NCBI GenBank assembly: GCA_902825995.1
Contig: CADEDE010000005.1
Span: 1-60,751 of the forward strand
Source: an uncultured Burkholderiales bacterium
Lineage (GTDB): Bacteria > Pseudomonadota > Gammaproteobacteria > Burkholderiales > Burkholderiaceae_C
DNA length: 60,751 bases
Direction of reading: 5' to 3'
Part shown: positions 46,354-55,349 of the stretch, piece after piece
Layout: every line of letters starts with the position of its first letter
Position numbering within the stretch: the first letter of the stretch is position 1
Notes under the pieces: generated by a model
The model's database searches: none
The model's input: the letters and a program-made list of their open reading frames with translations, nothing else
Told to the model about the DNA's origin: nothing
Program-made: the position numbers and the translations under genes

Positions 46354-47256
46354 TCAGTCCAAGGCGATCACGCGGTCGCCGGCGTTCGGCCGGCAGCCCT
46401 CGGCGACGGGCTCCCAGCCGCGGCGGACGACCGCCTGGCGCTCGTCGTGGCACAGCTCGATGCGTTCGGCGCCCGGCATGCGCTCGCGCACGAAGGCCTC
46501 GATCGAGGCCGGCAGGCTGATGCGAAAGCGCAGCGCGAGCAGATCCTCTTCGGGATGGTCGTCGCTGTGCAACCAGGGGACGAACGCGGCGGCGAACATC
46601 AGCCCGCGCGAACCGACCTCGATCGGGGGTGGCGCATAGCCGCGAGCGACCAGCCAGGCCTGCGCCTGCGCCCGCAAATCCTCGGCGTCGTCGAGTGCGC
46701 CCCAGGCGGTGGCGAGCAACTCCATCACCCACTGGTTGCAGTTCTGGTAGCGCAGGCTGAAGGGGTAGGCGTTGGCGCTGTAGTTCGCGGCCAGCAAGCG
46801 CAGCGCACGCGCCTTGTCGAGCGCGGCGCGCTCCAGCGCGGCGGCTGCGTCACGCGGCAAGAGCACGATCGAGACGTAGCCGATCGACGGGTCGTCGGTG
46901 CCGAACAGGAACCCGGCCAGACCCTGGTCGTACAGGCGCGGACGGCCTTCGTCGCAGGCGAAGTAGAGCTGGCGCACCGACCAGGGCGTGTTATCGCTGG
47001 CCTTCAGGCTCACGCCGCCATGCGAGTAGCGAATGCCGAAGCGCTGCAAGTCCAGGCCCGAGCGCGCGATCAACGCAATCGCCTGGCCGGAGTCTTCCAG
47101 CTCGTGCCGGACGATCGCGGCGAAGCGCAGCAAGCGGTCCTGTTGCCGGGCCGTCAACGGCGACGAACGGTCGCAAACGCGCAGCGAGCCGAAAGACGCC
47201 TGGCTGGCGGCAGCGCAGCTCCACAAAGCCAGCGCCAGCCCCAGCGCGCGAAGCAT
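46354..47256 (-). CDS. DUF2145-family secreted protein
   Basis: 300 residues with an N-terminal signal peptide (LALALWSCAAASQA). The family of unknown function is recognised from RYSHGGVSLK, PSIGYVSIVLLP and YSANAYPFSLRYQNCNQW, where conserved His and Cys residues suggest a papain-like or NlpC-like fold, though that is inference. The ATG at 47256 shares a base with the stop of the upstream 158-residue gene (TGATG); a TTG one codon earlier is possible. Probably periplasmic. Confidence 0.8.
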   Translation of the reverse strand: MLRALGLALALWSCAAASQASFGSLRVCDRSSPLTARQQDRLLRFAAIVRHELEDSGQAIALIARSGLDLQRFGIRYSHGGVSLKASDNTPWSVRQLYFACDEGRPRLYDQGLAGFLFGTDDPSIGYVSIVLLPRDAAAALERAALDKARALRLLAANYSANAYPFSLRYQNCNQWVMELLATAWGALDDAEDLRAQAQAWLVARGYAPPPIEVGSRGLMFAAAFVPWLHSDDHPEEDLLALRFRISLPASIEAFVRERMPGAERIELCHDERQAVVRRGWEPVAEGCRPNAGDRVIALD

Positions 47257-47732
47257 CAAAGCGTCAGGGCGCGCGGCGCGAGTTGGCCCAGCCAGTCGTC
47301 GGCGAGCACCAGGAAAAAGGCTTCGCGTTCTTCGGCCGCTTTGGCGGCACGCGCGAATTCCACGCCATAAGGGCGCCGGCGTGCACTGACGATGTCACCG
47401 GGCACCAGCGCGCGTTGCGCGAGCGCCTGCAGCGGCAGGGTGAGCCAGATCGCGCCGTTGTCAGGGGGCGGCAGCGTCGCCTGCAATTGCAGGCGCAACA
47501 GGCCGGGGCGCTCAGCCAGCTCGGCAACCTCGATGACGCGGTAGTCGCCTTCGGCCAGCGGCGTCTTGGGCGACGAGCTGTTGCTCGATCCAGTGATCGA
47601 GTTGGACAGGCTGCCGACCGAGGCCGAACCGGCACTCGAGGCCGACGAGGCCAGGCTGTCGGCCGGGCAGGGCGCCGATGCGGCGAGCCCGAGCAGGGTG
47701 ATGCAGGCCAGGCGTTTAAGTGTCGGGGTCAT
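47256..47732 (-). CDS. secreted hypothetical protein with Ser-rich linker
   Basis: 158 residues. A signal peptide (LACITLLGLAASAPCPA) is followed by a Ser/Gly/Ala-rich region (residues 26-57), then a compact domain with RVIEVAELAERPGLLRL and ALVPGDIVSARRRPYG. The ATG at 47732 follows GAGGAG. It is coupled to DUF2145 by an overlapping TGATG. The two probably act together in the periplasm; function is unknown. Confidence 0.75.
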   Translation of the reverse strand: MTPTLKRLACITLLGLAASAPCPADSLASSASSAGSASVGSLSNSITGSSNSSSPKTPLAEGDYRVIEVAELAERPGLLRLQLQATLPPPDNGAIWLTLPLQALAQRALVPGDIVSARRRPYGVEFARAAKAAEEREAFFLVLADDWLGQLAPRALTL

Positions 47733-47810
47733 CGCAGCTCCTCGATGCAGTGGCCACCAGAGGCCAGTTGCGAGGATAACGCGCCACGGCCGTCTGCCGG
47801 GCCGGGCTTT

Positions 47811-49187
47811 TCAGGCCCCGGGCCGGGTCTTCTTCGGCCGCGTCCACCCGGCCATCGATACCTGTTTGGGGCGGGCCAGCGTCAACTGTCCGGCCGGTGC
47901 GTCCTTGGCGATCGTCGAGCCGGCGCCGATGGTGGCGCCCTCGCCGATGGTCACCGGCGCCACCAGCACGCAGTTGCTGCCCACGTGCACGTCGGCGCCG
48001 ATCACGGTGCGGTGCTTGTTGGCGCCGTCGTAGTTGGCGCTGATGCTGCCGGCGCCGTAGTTGACGCGCTCGCCCACGGTGGCGTCGCCCAGATAGGCCA
48101 GGTGGTTGGCCTTGGCGCCCTTGGCCAGCGTGCTGTTCTTGACTTCGACGAAGTTGCCGATGTGCACGTCCTGCCCGAGGTCGGCGCCCGGACGCAGCCG
48201 GGCGAAGGGGCCCACGATCGCGCCGGGCCCGATGTGTGCGCCGTCCATGTGCGTGAAGGGCTGGATCACCGCGCCGGCGTCGATCCGGGTATTGCGGATC
48301 ACGCAGTGGGCGCCGATCTTCACGTTGTCGGCGAGCGTGACCGCGCCTTCGAAGACGCAACCGACGTCGATATCGACGTCGCCGCCGCATTTCAGCGTGC
48401 CGCGCACATCGAAGCGCGCCGGGTCGGCAAAGCGCACGCCGTTGTCTTCCATCAAAGCCGCGGCACATGCGCGTTGGTAGCGGCGTTCCAGCTCGGCCAG
48501 CTGTACAGGGCTGTTGACGCCGAGCACTTCGGTGTCGCTCGCCGGCTGCGTGGCCACCACCGGCAGGCCCTCGGCTACGGCCATCGCCACGATGTCGGTC
48601 AGGTAGTACTCGCGCTGCGCGTTGTCATTGACCAGTGCCATCACCGCGCGTTTGAGCCACGCGGTGGGGGCGGCGAGCATGCCGGTATAGACCTCGCGGA
48701 TGGCGCGCTGGGCTGTGTTCGCGTCCTTGTGTTCGACGATGGTCTTGACTGCGCTGCCCTCGCGCACGATGCGGCCGTAGCCGCTGGCATCGGCGAGTTC
48801 GATCGTCAGCAAGGCCAGCTTCGTGCCGCCGCAGGCCGCGGCCAGCGCGGCGGCGGTGGCGGGCCGGATCAGCGGAACATCGCCGTTCAGGATCAGCGTC
48901 GTGCCGTCTTGGTCCAGGTGCGGCACCACCTGCTGCACCGCGTGGCCGGTGCCGAGTTGCGGCTCCTGGCGCACAAAGGTCAAACCCGGTGCACCCAATT
49001 CGGCCTCGACCGTTTCAGCCCCGTGCCCGGTGACGACCAAGGTTTTCGCCGCGGCGAGTTCGGCGACGGCGTCCAGAACATGCTGCAATAAGCTCACCCC
49101 GGCAAGGCGGTGCAGCACCTTGGGCCGGGCCGATTTCATGCGGGTGCCTTTGCCCGCAGCCATGATTACGATGTCAAGCGATGCCAT
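47811..49187 (-). CDS. glmU: bifunctional GlcNAc-1-P uridylyltransferase / GlcN-1-P acetyltransferase
   Basis: Makes UDP-GlcNAc for peptidoglycan and LPS. 458 residues. The N-terminal nucleotidyltransferase domain begins VIMAAGKGTRMKS; the C-terminal left-handed beta-helix has hexapeptide repeats and acetyl-CoA residues (EVKNSTLAKGAKANHLAYLG; INYGAG-type VNYGAGSISANYDG). The start ATG at 49187 overlaps the divergent DUF6279 start by 7 bases, an unusual layout. Confidence 0.97.
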   Translation of the reverse strand: MASLDIVIMAAGKGTRMKSARPKVLHRLAGVSLLQHVLDAVAELAAAKTLVVTGHGAETVEAELGAPGLTFVRQEPQLGTGHAVQQVVPHLDQDGTTLILNGDVPLIRPATAAALAAACGGTKLALLTIELADASGYGRIVREGSAVKTIVEHKDANTAQRAIREVYTGMLAAPTAWLKRAVMALVNDNAQREYYLTDIVAMAVAEGLPVVATQPASDTEVLGVNSPVQLAELERRYQRACAAALMEDNGVRFADPARFDVRGTLKCGGDVDIDVGCVFEGAVTLADNVKIGAHCVIRNTRIDAGAVIQPFTHMDGAHIGPGAIVGPFARLRPGADLGQDVHIGNFVEVKNSTLAKGAKANHLAYLGDATVGERVNYGAGSISANYDGANKHRTVIGADVHVGSNCVLVAPVTIGEGATIGAGSTIAKDAPAGQLTLARPKQVSMAGWTRPKKTRPGA

Positions 49188-50089
49188 GTCTACTTCCTTG
49201 TCGTCAGCTGCGCCAGATTATCGGGCTGGCCACGCTGTTGGTTGCCGGGTCGGTGTTCACCGGCTGCAGCTTGGTGCGCCTGGCCTACGACCAGGCGCAC
49301 CAGCTGCTGTTCTGGCGTATCGACAGTTATGTCGATGTCAACGGCGACCAGGCGCCCCAGCTGCTCGACGCCATCGACCGCTGGTTCACCTGGCACCGCC
49401 GCACCCAACTGCCCGCGTACGCCGTGCTGTTGGCGCGCGCGCAGCGCGAGATCGTCGAGCCGACCACGCCGGCCGCCCTGTGCGCCTGGGCCGCCGAAGC
49501 CGAGCAGCGCCTGGGCCTGGCGCTCGAAGAAGCCGTGCTGCCGGCGGCCGAGTTGATATTGACGCTGACGCCCGAGCAAATCCAGCACGTCGAACGCCGC
49601 ATGGCCAAAGGCGAAGCGCGGATGCAGGCCGACTTCCTGCAGGCCGACCCTGCTGCGCGCCGGGCGGCCTCGTTCGAGCGCGCACTGGACCGATTCGAAA
49701 TGCTCTACGGCAGCCTCGATGCCGGGCAGCGCGAGCGCCTGTCCGCGCTGCTGTCGAAATCGACCTTCGACCCTGTGCGATGGCTCGCCGAACGCCGTCT
49801 GCGCAATCGTGAAACGCTGCAAGTCTTGACGACCGTGAGCACCGCGGGCCGCAGCGGCGGCGACCGTGCGGCGGCATGGCAGCAGGCCCAGGCGGCGGCG
49901 CGCGTGCTGGTCGAGCGCACGACGCGTTCACCCCGCGCCGACTACCGCGCCTACCAGCAGGGCCTGGTACAGGACAACTGCACGCTGGCCGCGAGCATGC
50001 ACAACGCGATGAGCCCGGCGCAGCGGCAGGCGGCGCGGGCGAAGTTGAAAGGCTGGGAAGACGACCTGCGTGTGCTGGCCGCCGGCTGA
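49181..50089 (+). CDS. DUF6279-family lipoprotein
   Basis: 302 residues. Signal peptide with lipobox VFTGC, then LVRLAYDQAHQLLFWRIDSYVDV, which is characteristic of this proteobacterial lipoprotein family of unknown function. The rest is helical (LTPEQIQHVERRMAKGEARM, FERALDRFEMLYG). The ATG at 49181 lies inside the first codons of divergent glmU, so its ribosome binding site falls in glmU coding sequence; an internal CTG start remains possible. Convergent with the DUF4136 gene across a perfect hairpin. Confidence 0.82.
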   Translation: MPCLLPCRQLRQIIGLATLLVAGSVFTGCSLVRLAYDQAHQLLFWRIDSYVDVNGDQAPQLLDAIDRWFTWHRRTQLPAYAVLLARAQREIVEPTTPAALCAWAAEAEQRLGLALEEAVLPAAELILTLTPEQIQHVERRMAKGEARMQADFLQADPAARRAASFERALDRFEMLYGSLDAGQRERLSALLSKSTFDPVRWLAERRLRNRETLQVLTTVSTAGRSGGDRAAAWQQAQAAARVLVERTTRSPRADYRAYQQGLVQDNCTLAASMHNAMSPAQRQAARAKLKGWEDDLRVLAAG

Positions 50090-50097
50090 ACTCTTTG

Positions 50098-50122
50098 CCC
50101 CCTCTCCCTCCGGGAGAGGGGG
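50098..50122. terminator. perfect 11-base stem-loop between convergent genes
   Basis: An 11-base C/T-rich arm (50098-50108) is the exact complement of 50112-50122, with a 3-base loop. It lies between the stops of the DUF6279 (50089) and DUF4136 (50134) genes. No T-tract follows on either strand, so it is a terminator-like or transcript-protecting hairpin serving both directions. Confidence 0.7.
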
Positions 50123-50133
50123 TCAATCCACAG

Positions 50134-50745
50134 TCACGGCGCGCGCTGCACGCTGACCTGCCGCGGGTTGGCGGCGCCGGTGGCCGGGAAATCCTTCATC
50201 GCCGCCTCGAACATGGCGGCCAGCAGGGCGGTGTCGCCGACCGTGGCGCCGTCGGTTTGGGCGTGGGCTTCGTACAGCGGCGTGCCGCTGGCGCGGTCGC
50301 GCAGCAGCAGGGCCACGCTGCGCTCGTATCGCGTGTACCCGCCGGCATTGAAGTTGACGTAATAAGCCGCGCGCGAGCTCGAGCGCCAACCCGGGCGGTG
50401 CCAATAGGTGCCGCCCCAGCGCCACCACAGCGGGTCGTCCCAAGGCGAGACCTCGGCGCGGCCGATGCGCGCCCCAATTTGCACGATCACGTCGGCCTGT
50501 GCCGCATCGGCTGCGGCGCTGAAGCCCGCCGCTTCGAGTGCGCTGGCGGCCGCGGCTTCCAGCTCGGCTTGCCGGGCGCCGCGGGCTTGTTGCGACGGCA
50601 GGCGCTCGAAGGCGTAGCGGCCGGGGGCGCGGCCGGCCGGCCAGTCGCCATAGGTAGCGACCTCGCTGGTCACGGTGTTGAGGGCGGCGCAGCCGCCAAG
50701 GGCGGCGGTCAGGGCGGCGGCAGTCAAAACAGAACGGCGTTGCAT
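50134..50745 (-). CDS. DUF4136-family lipoprotein
   Basis: 203 residues. A signal peptide ends in the lipobox LGGC. Features of the domain are YAFERLPSQ near residue 45, ADVIVQIGARIG in the middle, and TPLYEAHAQTDGA toward the end. A Trp-rich loop (PLWWRWGGTYWHRPGW) stands out. Function unknown; envelope-attached. Six bases separate its start from the ttcA stop, so it may be cotranscribed downstream of ttcA. Confidence 0.85.
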   Translation of the reverse strand: MQRRSVLTAAALTAALGGCAALNTVTSEVATYGDWPAGRAPGRYAFERLPSQQARGARQAELEAAAASALEAAGFSAAADAAQADVIVQIGARIGRAEVSPWDDPLWWRWGGTYWHRPGWRSSSRAAYYVNFNAGGYTRYERSVALLLRDRASGTPLYEAHAQTDGATVGDTALLAAMFEAAMKDFPATGAANPRQVSVQRAP

Positions 50746-50751
50746 GGCGCT

Positions 50752-51678
50752 TCACCTCGATGGTTCGGGTTGGTCGATCGCCGGCATCAGCCGCACCACG
50801 GCCGGGCTGTCGCAGGCCTCGGCAGTGTCGTCGTCAAAGGCTTTGTCGCCCGACGGATCGGCCACGCCGATGCTTTCGAGTGTGGCGAAGGGGTACAGGT
50901 TCCGGTCCATCAGGTGCGAGGGCGTGATGCGGCCCATCGCGTTGAAGATATTGTCGATGCGTCCCGGGTGCCGGCGCTCCCATTCGCGGAGCAGGGCCTT
51001 GATCTGCACCCGCTGCAGGTTTTCCTGGCTGCCGCACAGGGTGCAGGGGATGATCGGGAATTCACGTTGCACGGCCCAGCGTTCGAGGTCGGTTTCCGCG
51101 ACATAGGCCAGCGGGCGGATGACGATATGCCGGCCATCGTCGCTGACCAGCTTGGGTGGCATGCCCTTGAGCCGGCCGCCGAAAAACAGGTTCATCATCA
51201 ACGTGACCACCATATCGTCGCGGTGGTGGCCGAGCGCGATCTTGGTCGCGCCGAGCTCGCTGGCCACGCGGTACAGGATGCCGCGGCGCAGGCGCGAGCA
51301 CAGGCTGCACATCGTCTGGCCCTCGGGCACCAGGCGCTTGACGACCCTGTAGGTGTCCTGGTTCTCGATGTGAAAGGGCACCCCGGCGCGGGCCAGGTAC
51401 TCGGGCAGTACGTGCTCCGGAAAGCCGGGTTGTTTCTGGTCGAGGTTGACCGCGATCAGCTCGTAGGGCACAGGGGAACGCTGCCGGCGCCCGATCAGCA
51501 GGTCGAGCAGGGCAAAACTGTCCTTGCCGCCCGAGACGCAGACCATGACCTTGTCGCCGGGCTCGATCATGTTGAAATCAGTGATCGCCTGGCCGAGCTG
51601 GCGGTGCAGGCGCTTGGACAGCTTGTTGGCTTCGAAGGCCGCCTTCTTCACGGCGGCGGCGTCTTGCGGGGCGTTCAT
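50752..51678 (-). CDS. ttcA: tRNA 2-thiocytidine(32) synthetase
   Basis: 308-residue PP-loop ATPase that thiolates cytidine 32 of certain tRNAs. The PP-loop is [13 protein letters not shown]; the iron-sulfur ligands sit in [12 protein letters not shown] and PCTLCGSQ. The ATG at 51678 overlaps the folB stop by four bases. Cytoplasmic; electron donor and sulfur source are encoded elsewhere. Confidence 0.95.
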   Translation of the reverse strand: MNAPQDAAAVKKAAFEANKLSKRLHRQLGQAITDFNMIEPGDKVMVCVSGGKDSFALLDLLIGRRQRSPVPYELIAVNLDQKQPGFPEHVLPEYLARAGVPFHIENQDTYRVVKRLVPEGQTMCSLCSRLRRGILYRVASELGATKIALGHHRDDMVVTLMMNLFFGGRLKGMPPKLVSDDGRHIVIRPLAYVAETDLERWAVQREFPIIPCTLCGSQENLQRVQIKALLREWERRHPGRIDNIFNAMGRITPSHLMDRNLYPFATLESIGVADPSGDKAFDDDTAEACDSPAVVRLMPAIDQPEPSR

Positions 51679-52070
51679 GTGGGCTTGATTCCAAAAACCT
51701 CGACGCCGACGGCGTCGCAGTCGGGATAGACATCGGGCTTTTCCGTCGATACGCGCGCGGCCTTCACGCGCGGATGGGCCAGCATCAGACGCAGCACGTC
51801 GTCGGCCAGGGTCTCCTGCAAATGGACGTGGCCCTGCTGCACGCGCAAGGCGATCGAGCGGCGGATGAAGTCGTAATCAACGACTTCGTCGAGTTCGTCG
51901 GCCTTCGGTGTGGACAGCGCCAGCGGCACGTAGAGATCGACATTGATCAGCACGCGCTGCTCGCCGCGTTTCTCGAAGTCATGCACGCCGATATTGATCC
52001 AGACCTCGTAGTCGCGCAAGAACAGGCGCCGGCAGTCCATCAACGCGGGGTGGGCGAGCGGGCTGTGCAT
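51675..52070 (-). CDS. folB: dihydroneopterin aldolase
   Basis: 131 residues. Cleaves or epimerises 7,8-dihydroneopterin in folate synthesis. Family features are [32 protein letters not shown] and the catalytic-region Glu and Lys near the C-terminus ([11 protein letters not shown]). The ATG at 52070 gives a short N-terminal extension before [10 protein letters not shown]; a second Met ten residues later is an alternative. Between the FolM-like reductase and ttcA, with 7 bases from the former. Confidence 0.92.
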   Translation of the reverse strand: MHSPLAHPALMDCRRLFLRDYEVWINIGVHDFEKRGEQRVLINVDLYVPLALSTPKADELDEVVDYDFIRRSIALRVQQGHVHLQETLADDVLRLMLAHPRVKAARVSTEKPDVYPDCDAVGVEVFGIKPT

Positions 52071-52077
52071 GGTGGTC

Positions 52078-52860
52078 TTATTTCGTCGGGCTGAGGAAGG
52101 CCACGTCGCGCGGCTGCGCGGCCAGGTGCTGGCCGCCATCGACGACGATCGTCGTGCCGGTGATGGCCGGCGATTCGATGATGAAACGCACCGCGCAGGC
52201 GATATCGTCGGGGGTCGAGCTGCGCCCCAGCGGCGTCATCGTGTGCGCGGCGGCGAAACTTTCCCGGCTCATCTTCGGCCCCGACACCAGCGTCACGCCC
52301 GGCGCCACGCCGGCCACCCGCACCTGCGGCGCCAAGGCCTGCGCCAAAAGCGTGGTCGCCGCTTCGAGAGCGGCTTTGGACAAGGTGTACGAGAGGTAAT
52401 CGGGGTTCGGATTCCACAGCTTCTGGTCGAGCAGATTGACCACGCAGCCGGTGGCGCTGCCGCCCTTCATAGACATGGCCAGCGCCTGCGCCAGCACGAT
52501 CGCCGGCGCGGTGTTGGCGCGCCAGTGCGTCTCCATCGCGGCGAAGGTGAAGGTCGCGGTGTTGTCGTATTCGAAGTGCGAGGCGTTGTTGACCACCGCG
52601 TCGATCCGGCCCAGGCGCGCCGCCACGGCCGGCAGCAGCGCGCGGCAGGCGGCTTCGTCGGCCAGGTCGGCCTGGAAGCACTCGGCACGCACACCGAGCG
52701 CGCGCACATAGGCTGCGCTGGCTTCGCAATCGGCGGCGGATCGGCGGTAGTGCAGTGCGATGTCGCGGCCGGCGCGCGCCAATTCGAGCGCGATGGCGCG
52801 GCCCAGGCGGCGCGCGGCGCCAGTGACCAGCACGACAGGACGAGGGCTCGAGGAGGGCAT
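52078..52860 (-). CDS. short-chain dehydrogenase, FolM-like pteridine reductase
   Basis: 260-residue Rossmann reductase. NADP loop VTGAARRLGRAIA with a basic residue pair, NNAS motif VVNNASHFEYD, and catalytic Tyr/Lys in YLSYTLSKAAL. Next to folB it is probably a dihydrofolate or dihydromonapterin reductase; that substrate is inferred from the neighbour. AGGA directly precedes the ATG at 52860, only 15 bases from the divergent midA start. Confidence 0.87.
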   Translation of the reverse strand: MPSSSPRPVVLVTGAARRLGRAIALELARAGRDIALHYRRSAADCEASAAYVRALGVRAECFQADLADEAACRALLPAVAARLGRIDAVVNNASHFEYDNTATFTFAAMETHWRANTAPAIVLAQALAMSMKGGSATGCVVNLLDQKLWNPNPDYLSYTLSKAALEAATTLLAQALAPQVRVAGVAPGVTLVSGPKMSRESFAAAHTMTPLGRSSTPDDIACAVRFIIESPAITGTTIVVDGGQHLAAQPRDVAFLSPTK

Positions 52861-52863
52861 TCC

Positions 52864-52869
52864 TACAAT
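52864..52869 (+). promoter_or_regulatory. -10-like TACAAT adjacent to the midA start
   Basis: TACAAT ends 6 bases before the midA ATG, the same geometry as at tsaB. Only 15 bases separate this start from the divergent reductase, so the -35 region lies in the neighbour's first codons. A leaderless midA mRNA is predicted. Confidence 0.45.
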
Positions 52870-52875
52870 GCGGCG

Positions 52876-54009
52876 ATGACGCAGCAGCCGAACGGAGAAG
52901 GTGCAGACAGTGTATCGGCGAGGGCTGGGGCGCTGGGCCGGCTGATACGCCGCGCCATCGTGACTGCCGAGGGCTGGCTGCCCTTCGACCGCTTCATGGC
53001 GCTGGCCTTGTACGCCCCCGGACTGGGCTATTACGCCCGCGGCAGCCGCCAGTTCGGCAGCATGCCCGCGTCGGGCAGTGATTTCGTCACCGCGCCCGAG
53101 TTGAGCCCGCTGTTCGGCGCGTCGCTGGCGCGCCAGGTCGGTCAGGCGCTCGCGGCCACCGCAACCGAGGAAATCTGGGAGTTCGGCGCCGGCTCGGGCG
53201 TGCTCGCGTCGCAGCTGTTGCAGGCCCTCGGCGATCGCGTGCAGCGCTACACCATCGTCGATCTCTCCGGCGCGCTGCGCGCAAGACAGCGCGAAACGCT
53301 GGCGCCGTTCGGCCAGCGCGTGCGCTGGCTCGATGCATTGCCGGCAACGATGCACGGCGTGGTCGTCGGCAACGAGGTTCTCGACGCGATGCCGGTGCAG
53401 TTGCTGCACTGGGACGGCACGACGTGGTTCGAGCGGGGTGTCGTTTTCGCCGACGAGGCCTTTGGCTTTGCCGACCGTGCCACGCCCCTGCGCCCGCCGG
53501 TGGCGGCAGCCTTCGTGCCCGGCACCACGACCGAAATCCACCCGCAGGCCGAGGCTTTCGTTCGCACGCTTGCCGACCGCCTCGAACACGGGGCGGCGTT
53601 TTTCATCGACTATGGTTTTCCCGAGGCCGAGTACTACCTGCCCGAGCGCGTGGGCGGCACGCTGATGTGCCACCGCGCGCATATCGCCGACACCGATCCG
53701 CTGGCCGACATCGGCGACAAGGACATCACCGCGCATGTCAATTTCAGCGCCATCGCGTTGGCCGCGCAGGACGCCGGCTTCGAGGTTCTGGGCTACACCT
53801 CGCAGGCGCGCTTCCTGCTCAACTGCGGCCTCGCATCGCTGATGGGCGAGGCCCAGCAGCGCAGCGATTGGCCGGCGCTGGCGTCGGCGCAAAAGCTGCT
53901 CGCCGAGCACGAGATGGGCGAGCTGTTCAAGGTCATCGGCCTGCTGCGCGGCGCGCCGCCCTTCGGCGCCATCGGCTTCGCTGCCGGTGACCGCAGTCAC
54001 CGACTTTGA
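52876..54009 (+). CDS. SAM-dependent methyltransferase, MidA/NDUFAF7 family
   Basis: 377-residue class I methyltransferase. Family motifs: YAPGLGYYARGSRQFG, SDFVTAPELSPLFG, and the SAM loop IWEFGAGSGVLASQLL. The mitochondrial homologue NDUFAF7 methylates an Arg of a complex I subunit; the bacterial target is unknown. The ATG at 52876 has no Shine-Dalgarno site. Its end overlaps the convergent cca gene by 13 bases. Confidence 0.92.
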   Translation: MTQQPNGEGADSVSARAGALGRLIRRAIVTAEGWLPFDRFMALALYAPGLGYYARGSRQFGSMPASGSDFVTAPELSPLFGASLARQVGQALAATATEEIWEFGAGSGVLASQLLQALGDRVQRYTIVDLSGALRARQRETLAPFGQRVRWLDALPATMHGVVVGNEVLDAMPVQLLHWDGTTWFERGVVFADEAFGFADRATPLRPPVAAAFVPGTTTEIHPQAEAFVRTLADRLEHGAAFFIDYGFPEAEYYLPERVGGTLMCHRAHIADTDPLADIGDKDITAHVNFSAIALAAQDAGFEVLGYTSQARFLLNCGLASLMGEAQQRSDWPALASAQKLLAEHEMGELFKVIGLLRGAPPFGAIGFAAGDRSHRL

Positions 54010-55250
54010 TGTGCCGGCGGATCGGCATGGCCAGGCTGTCCTGACAAGGCGGCCAGGCGCGCCCGTCGCACTGCCTCGCCGATCTCGGGCCCCTTGGCAC
54101 CGCTGGCAAGCGCCTCGGTTGCGGCGCCGCTGGCATCGACGCTCAGCACGGCGCGCAGTGTCGCGCTCAGGCGTTCGCGCTGCGGGTAGGGCGCATCCTC
54201 CAGGCCGGTGCGACCGTGTGCGTCGCACTCGCAGGCCTGCAGGGCTTGCTCGAAGCGATCGGGTCGGCGCAGCGCATCGCAGCGCTCCAGCAGATCCAGG
54301 GTGGCCGCCGCGTCGAGCGCCTGACTCTTGTGAATACTGCCGTGTTGGCGCACCACCAGGCTGGCCATATCGCTGCAATCGCCCGGTACGCGCAGGCGCT
54401 CGGCCACGGCGTCGGCGAGCTGGGCGCCACGCAGCTCGTGGGCGACATGGTTCGGCCACTCGGCGCGCGGCGTCGTGCCCTTGCCGAGGTCGTGCACCAG
54501 GCAGGCCCAGCGCACCGGCAGCGAGGCCTCGAGACGCGCGGCGGCGTCGAGCACCATCATCACGTGCACGCCGGTATCGACCTCGGGGTGCTGCTTTTCG
54601 GGCTGCGGCACGCCCCACAGCCGATCCAGCTCGGGCAGCAGCCGTACCAACGCGCCGCAATCGCGCAGCACGGCAAACATCCGGCTCGGCTGCACTTCCA
54701 TCAAGCCACGCGACAACTCCTGCCACACGCGTTCGACGACCAGCGCATCGGCTTCGCCGGCGGCCACCATCTGCACGCACAGCGCGGCGGTCTCGGGTGC
54801 GATGCTGAAGTGCGGCCAGCGCGCGGCAAAGCGCGCCAGGCGCAAGATGCGCACCGGGTCTTCGGCGAAGGCGCTGGACACATGGCGCAGCACGCCGGCG
54901 CGCAGATCGCGCTGGCCATCGAAGGGGTCGATCAGGCTGCCGTCTGCGGCTTGCGCGATGGCGTTGATCGTCAGGTCGCGCCGGGCCAGGTCGTCTTCCA
55001 GCGTCACGCCAGGATCGGCATGCAGCGTGAAGCCGCGGTAGCCCGGCGCCGATTTGCGCTCGGTGCGCGCCAGCGCATACTCTTCTCCGGTCTGCGGATG
55101 CAAAAAAACCGGGAAGTCGCGGCCAACGGCTGTATAGCCTGCCGCCAGCATCTGTTCAGTGCTGGTGCCGACGACGACCCAGTCGTGGTCGTTGACCGGC
55201 AGGCCGAGCAGCCGGTCGCGCACGGCCCCGCCGACTCGATAGACTTGCAT
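53997..55250 (-). CDS. cca: CCA-adding tRNA nucleotidyltransferase with HD domain
   Basis: 417 residues. Adds or repairs the 3' CCA of tRNA. Class II NTase features: VYRVGGAVRDRLLG, the DxD metal pair in NDHDWVV, and RRDLTINAIA; the HD domain shows ACLVHDLGKG and its His partners, giving phosphatase/phosphodiesterase activity. GAGGAA directly upstream fixes the ATG at 55250; an ATG six codons earlier has no site. Convergent overlap of 13 bases with midA. Confidence 0.96.
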   Translation of the reverse strand: MQVYRVGGAVRDRLLGLPVNDHDWVVVGTSTEQMLAAGYTAVGRDFPVFLHPQTGEEYALARTERKSAPGYRGFTLHADPGVTLEDDLARRDLTINAIAQAADGSLIDPFDGQRDLRAGVLRHVSSAFAEDPVRILRLARFAARWPHFSIAPETAALCVQMVAAGEADALVVERVWQELSRGLMEVQPSRMFAVLRDCGALVRLLPELDRLWGVPQPEKQHPEVDTGVHVMMVLDAAARLEASLPVRWACLVHDLGKGTTPRAEWPNHVAHELRGAQLADAVAERLRVPGDCSDMASLVVRQHGSIHKSQALDAAATLDLLERCDALRRPDRFEQALQACECDAHGRTGLEDAPYPQRERLSATLRAVLSVDASGAATEALASGAKGPEIGEAVRRARLAALSGQPGHADPPAHQSR

Positions 55251-55349
55251 GCGTTCCTCGTTGTGCATCTGATTTCGTTCTCTCCGATGTAGGGAAGGGC
55301 CGGTCGGCTTTCATTGTTCAGCCTGAACGGCCACCGAACCGTATCACGC

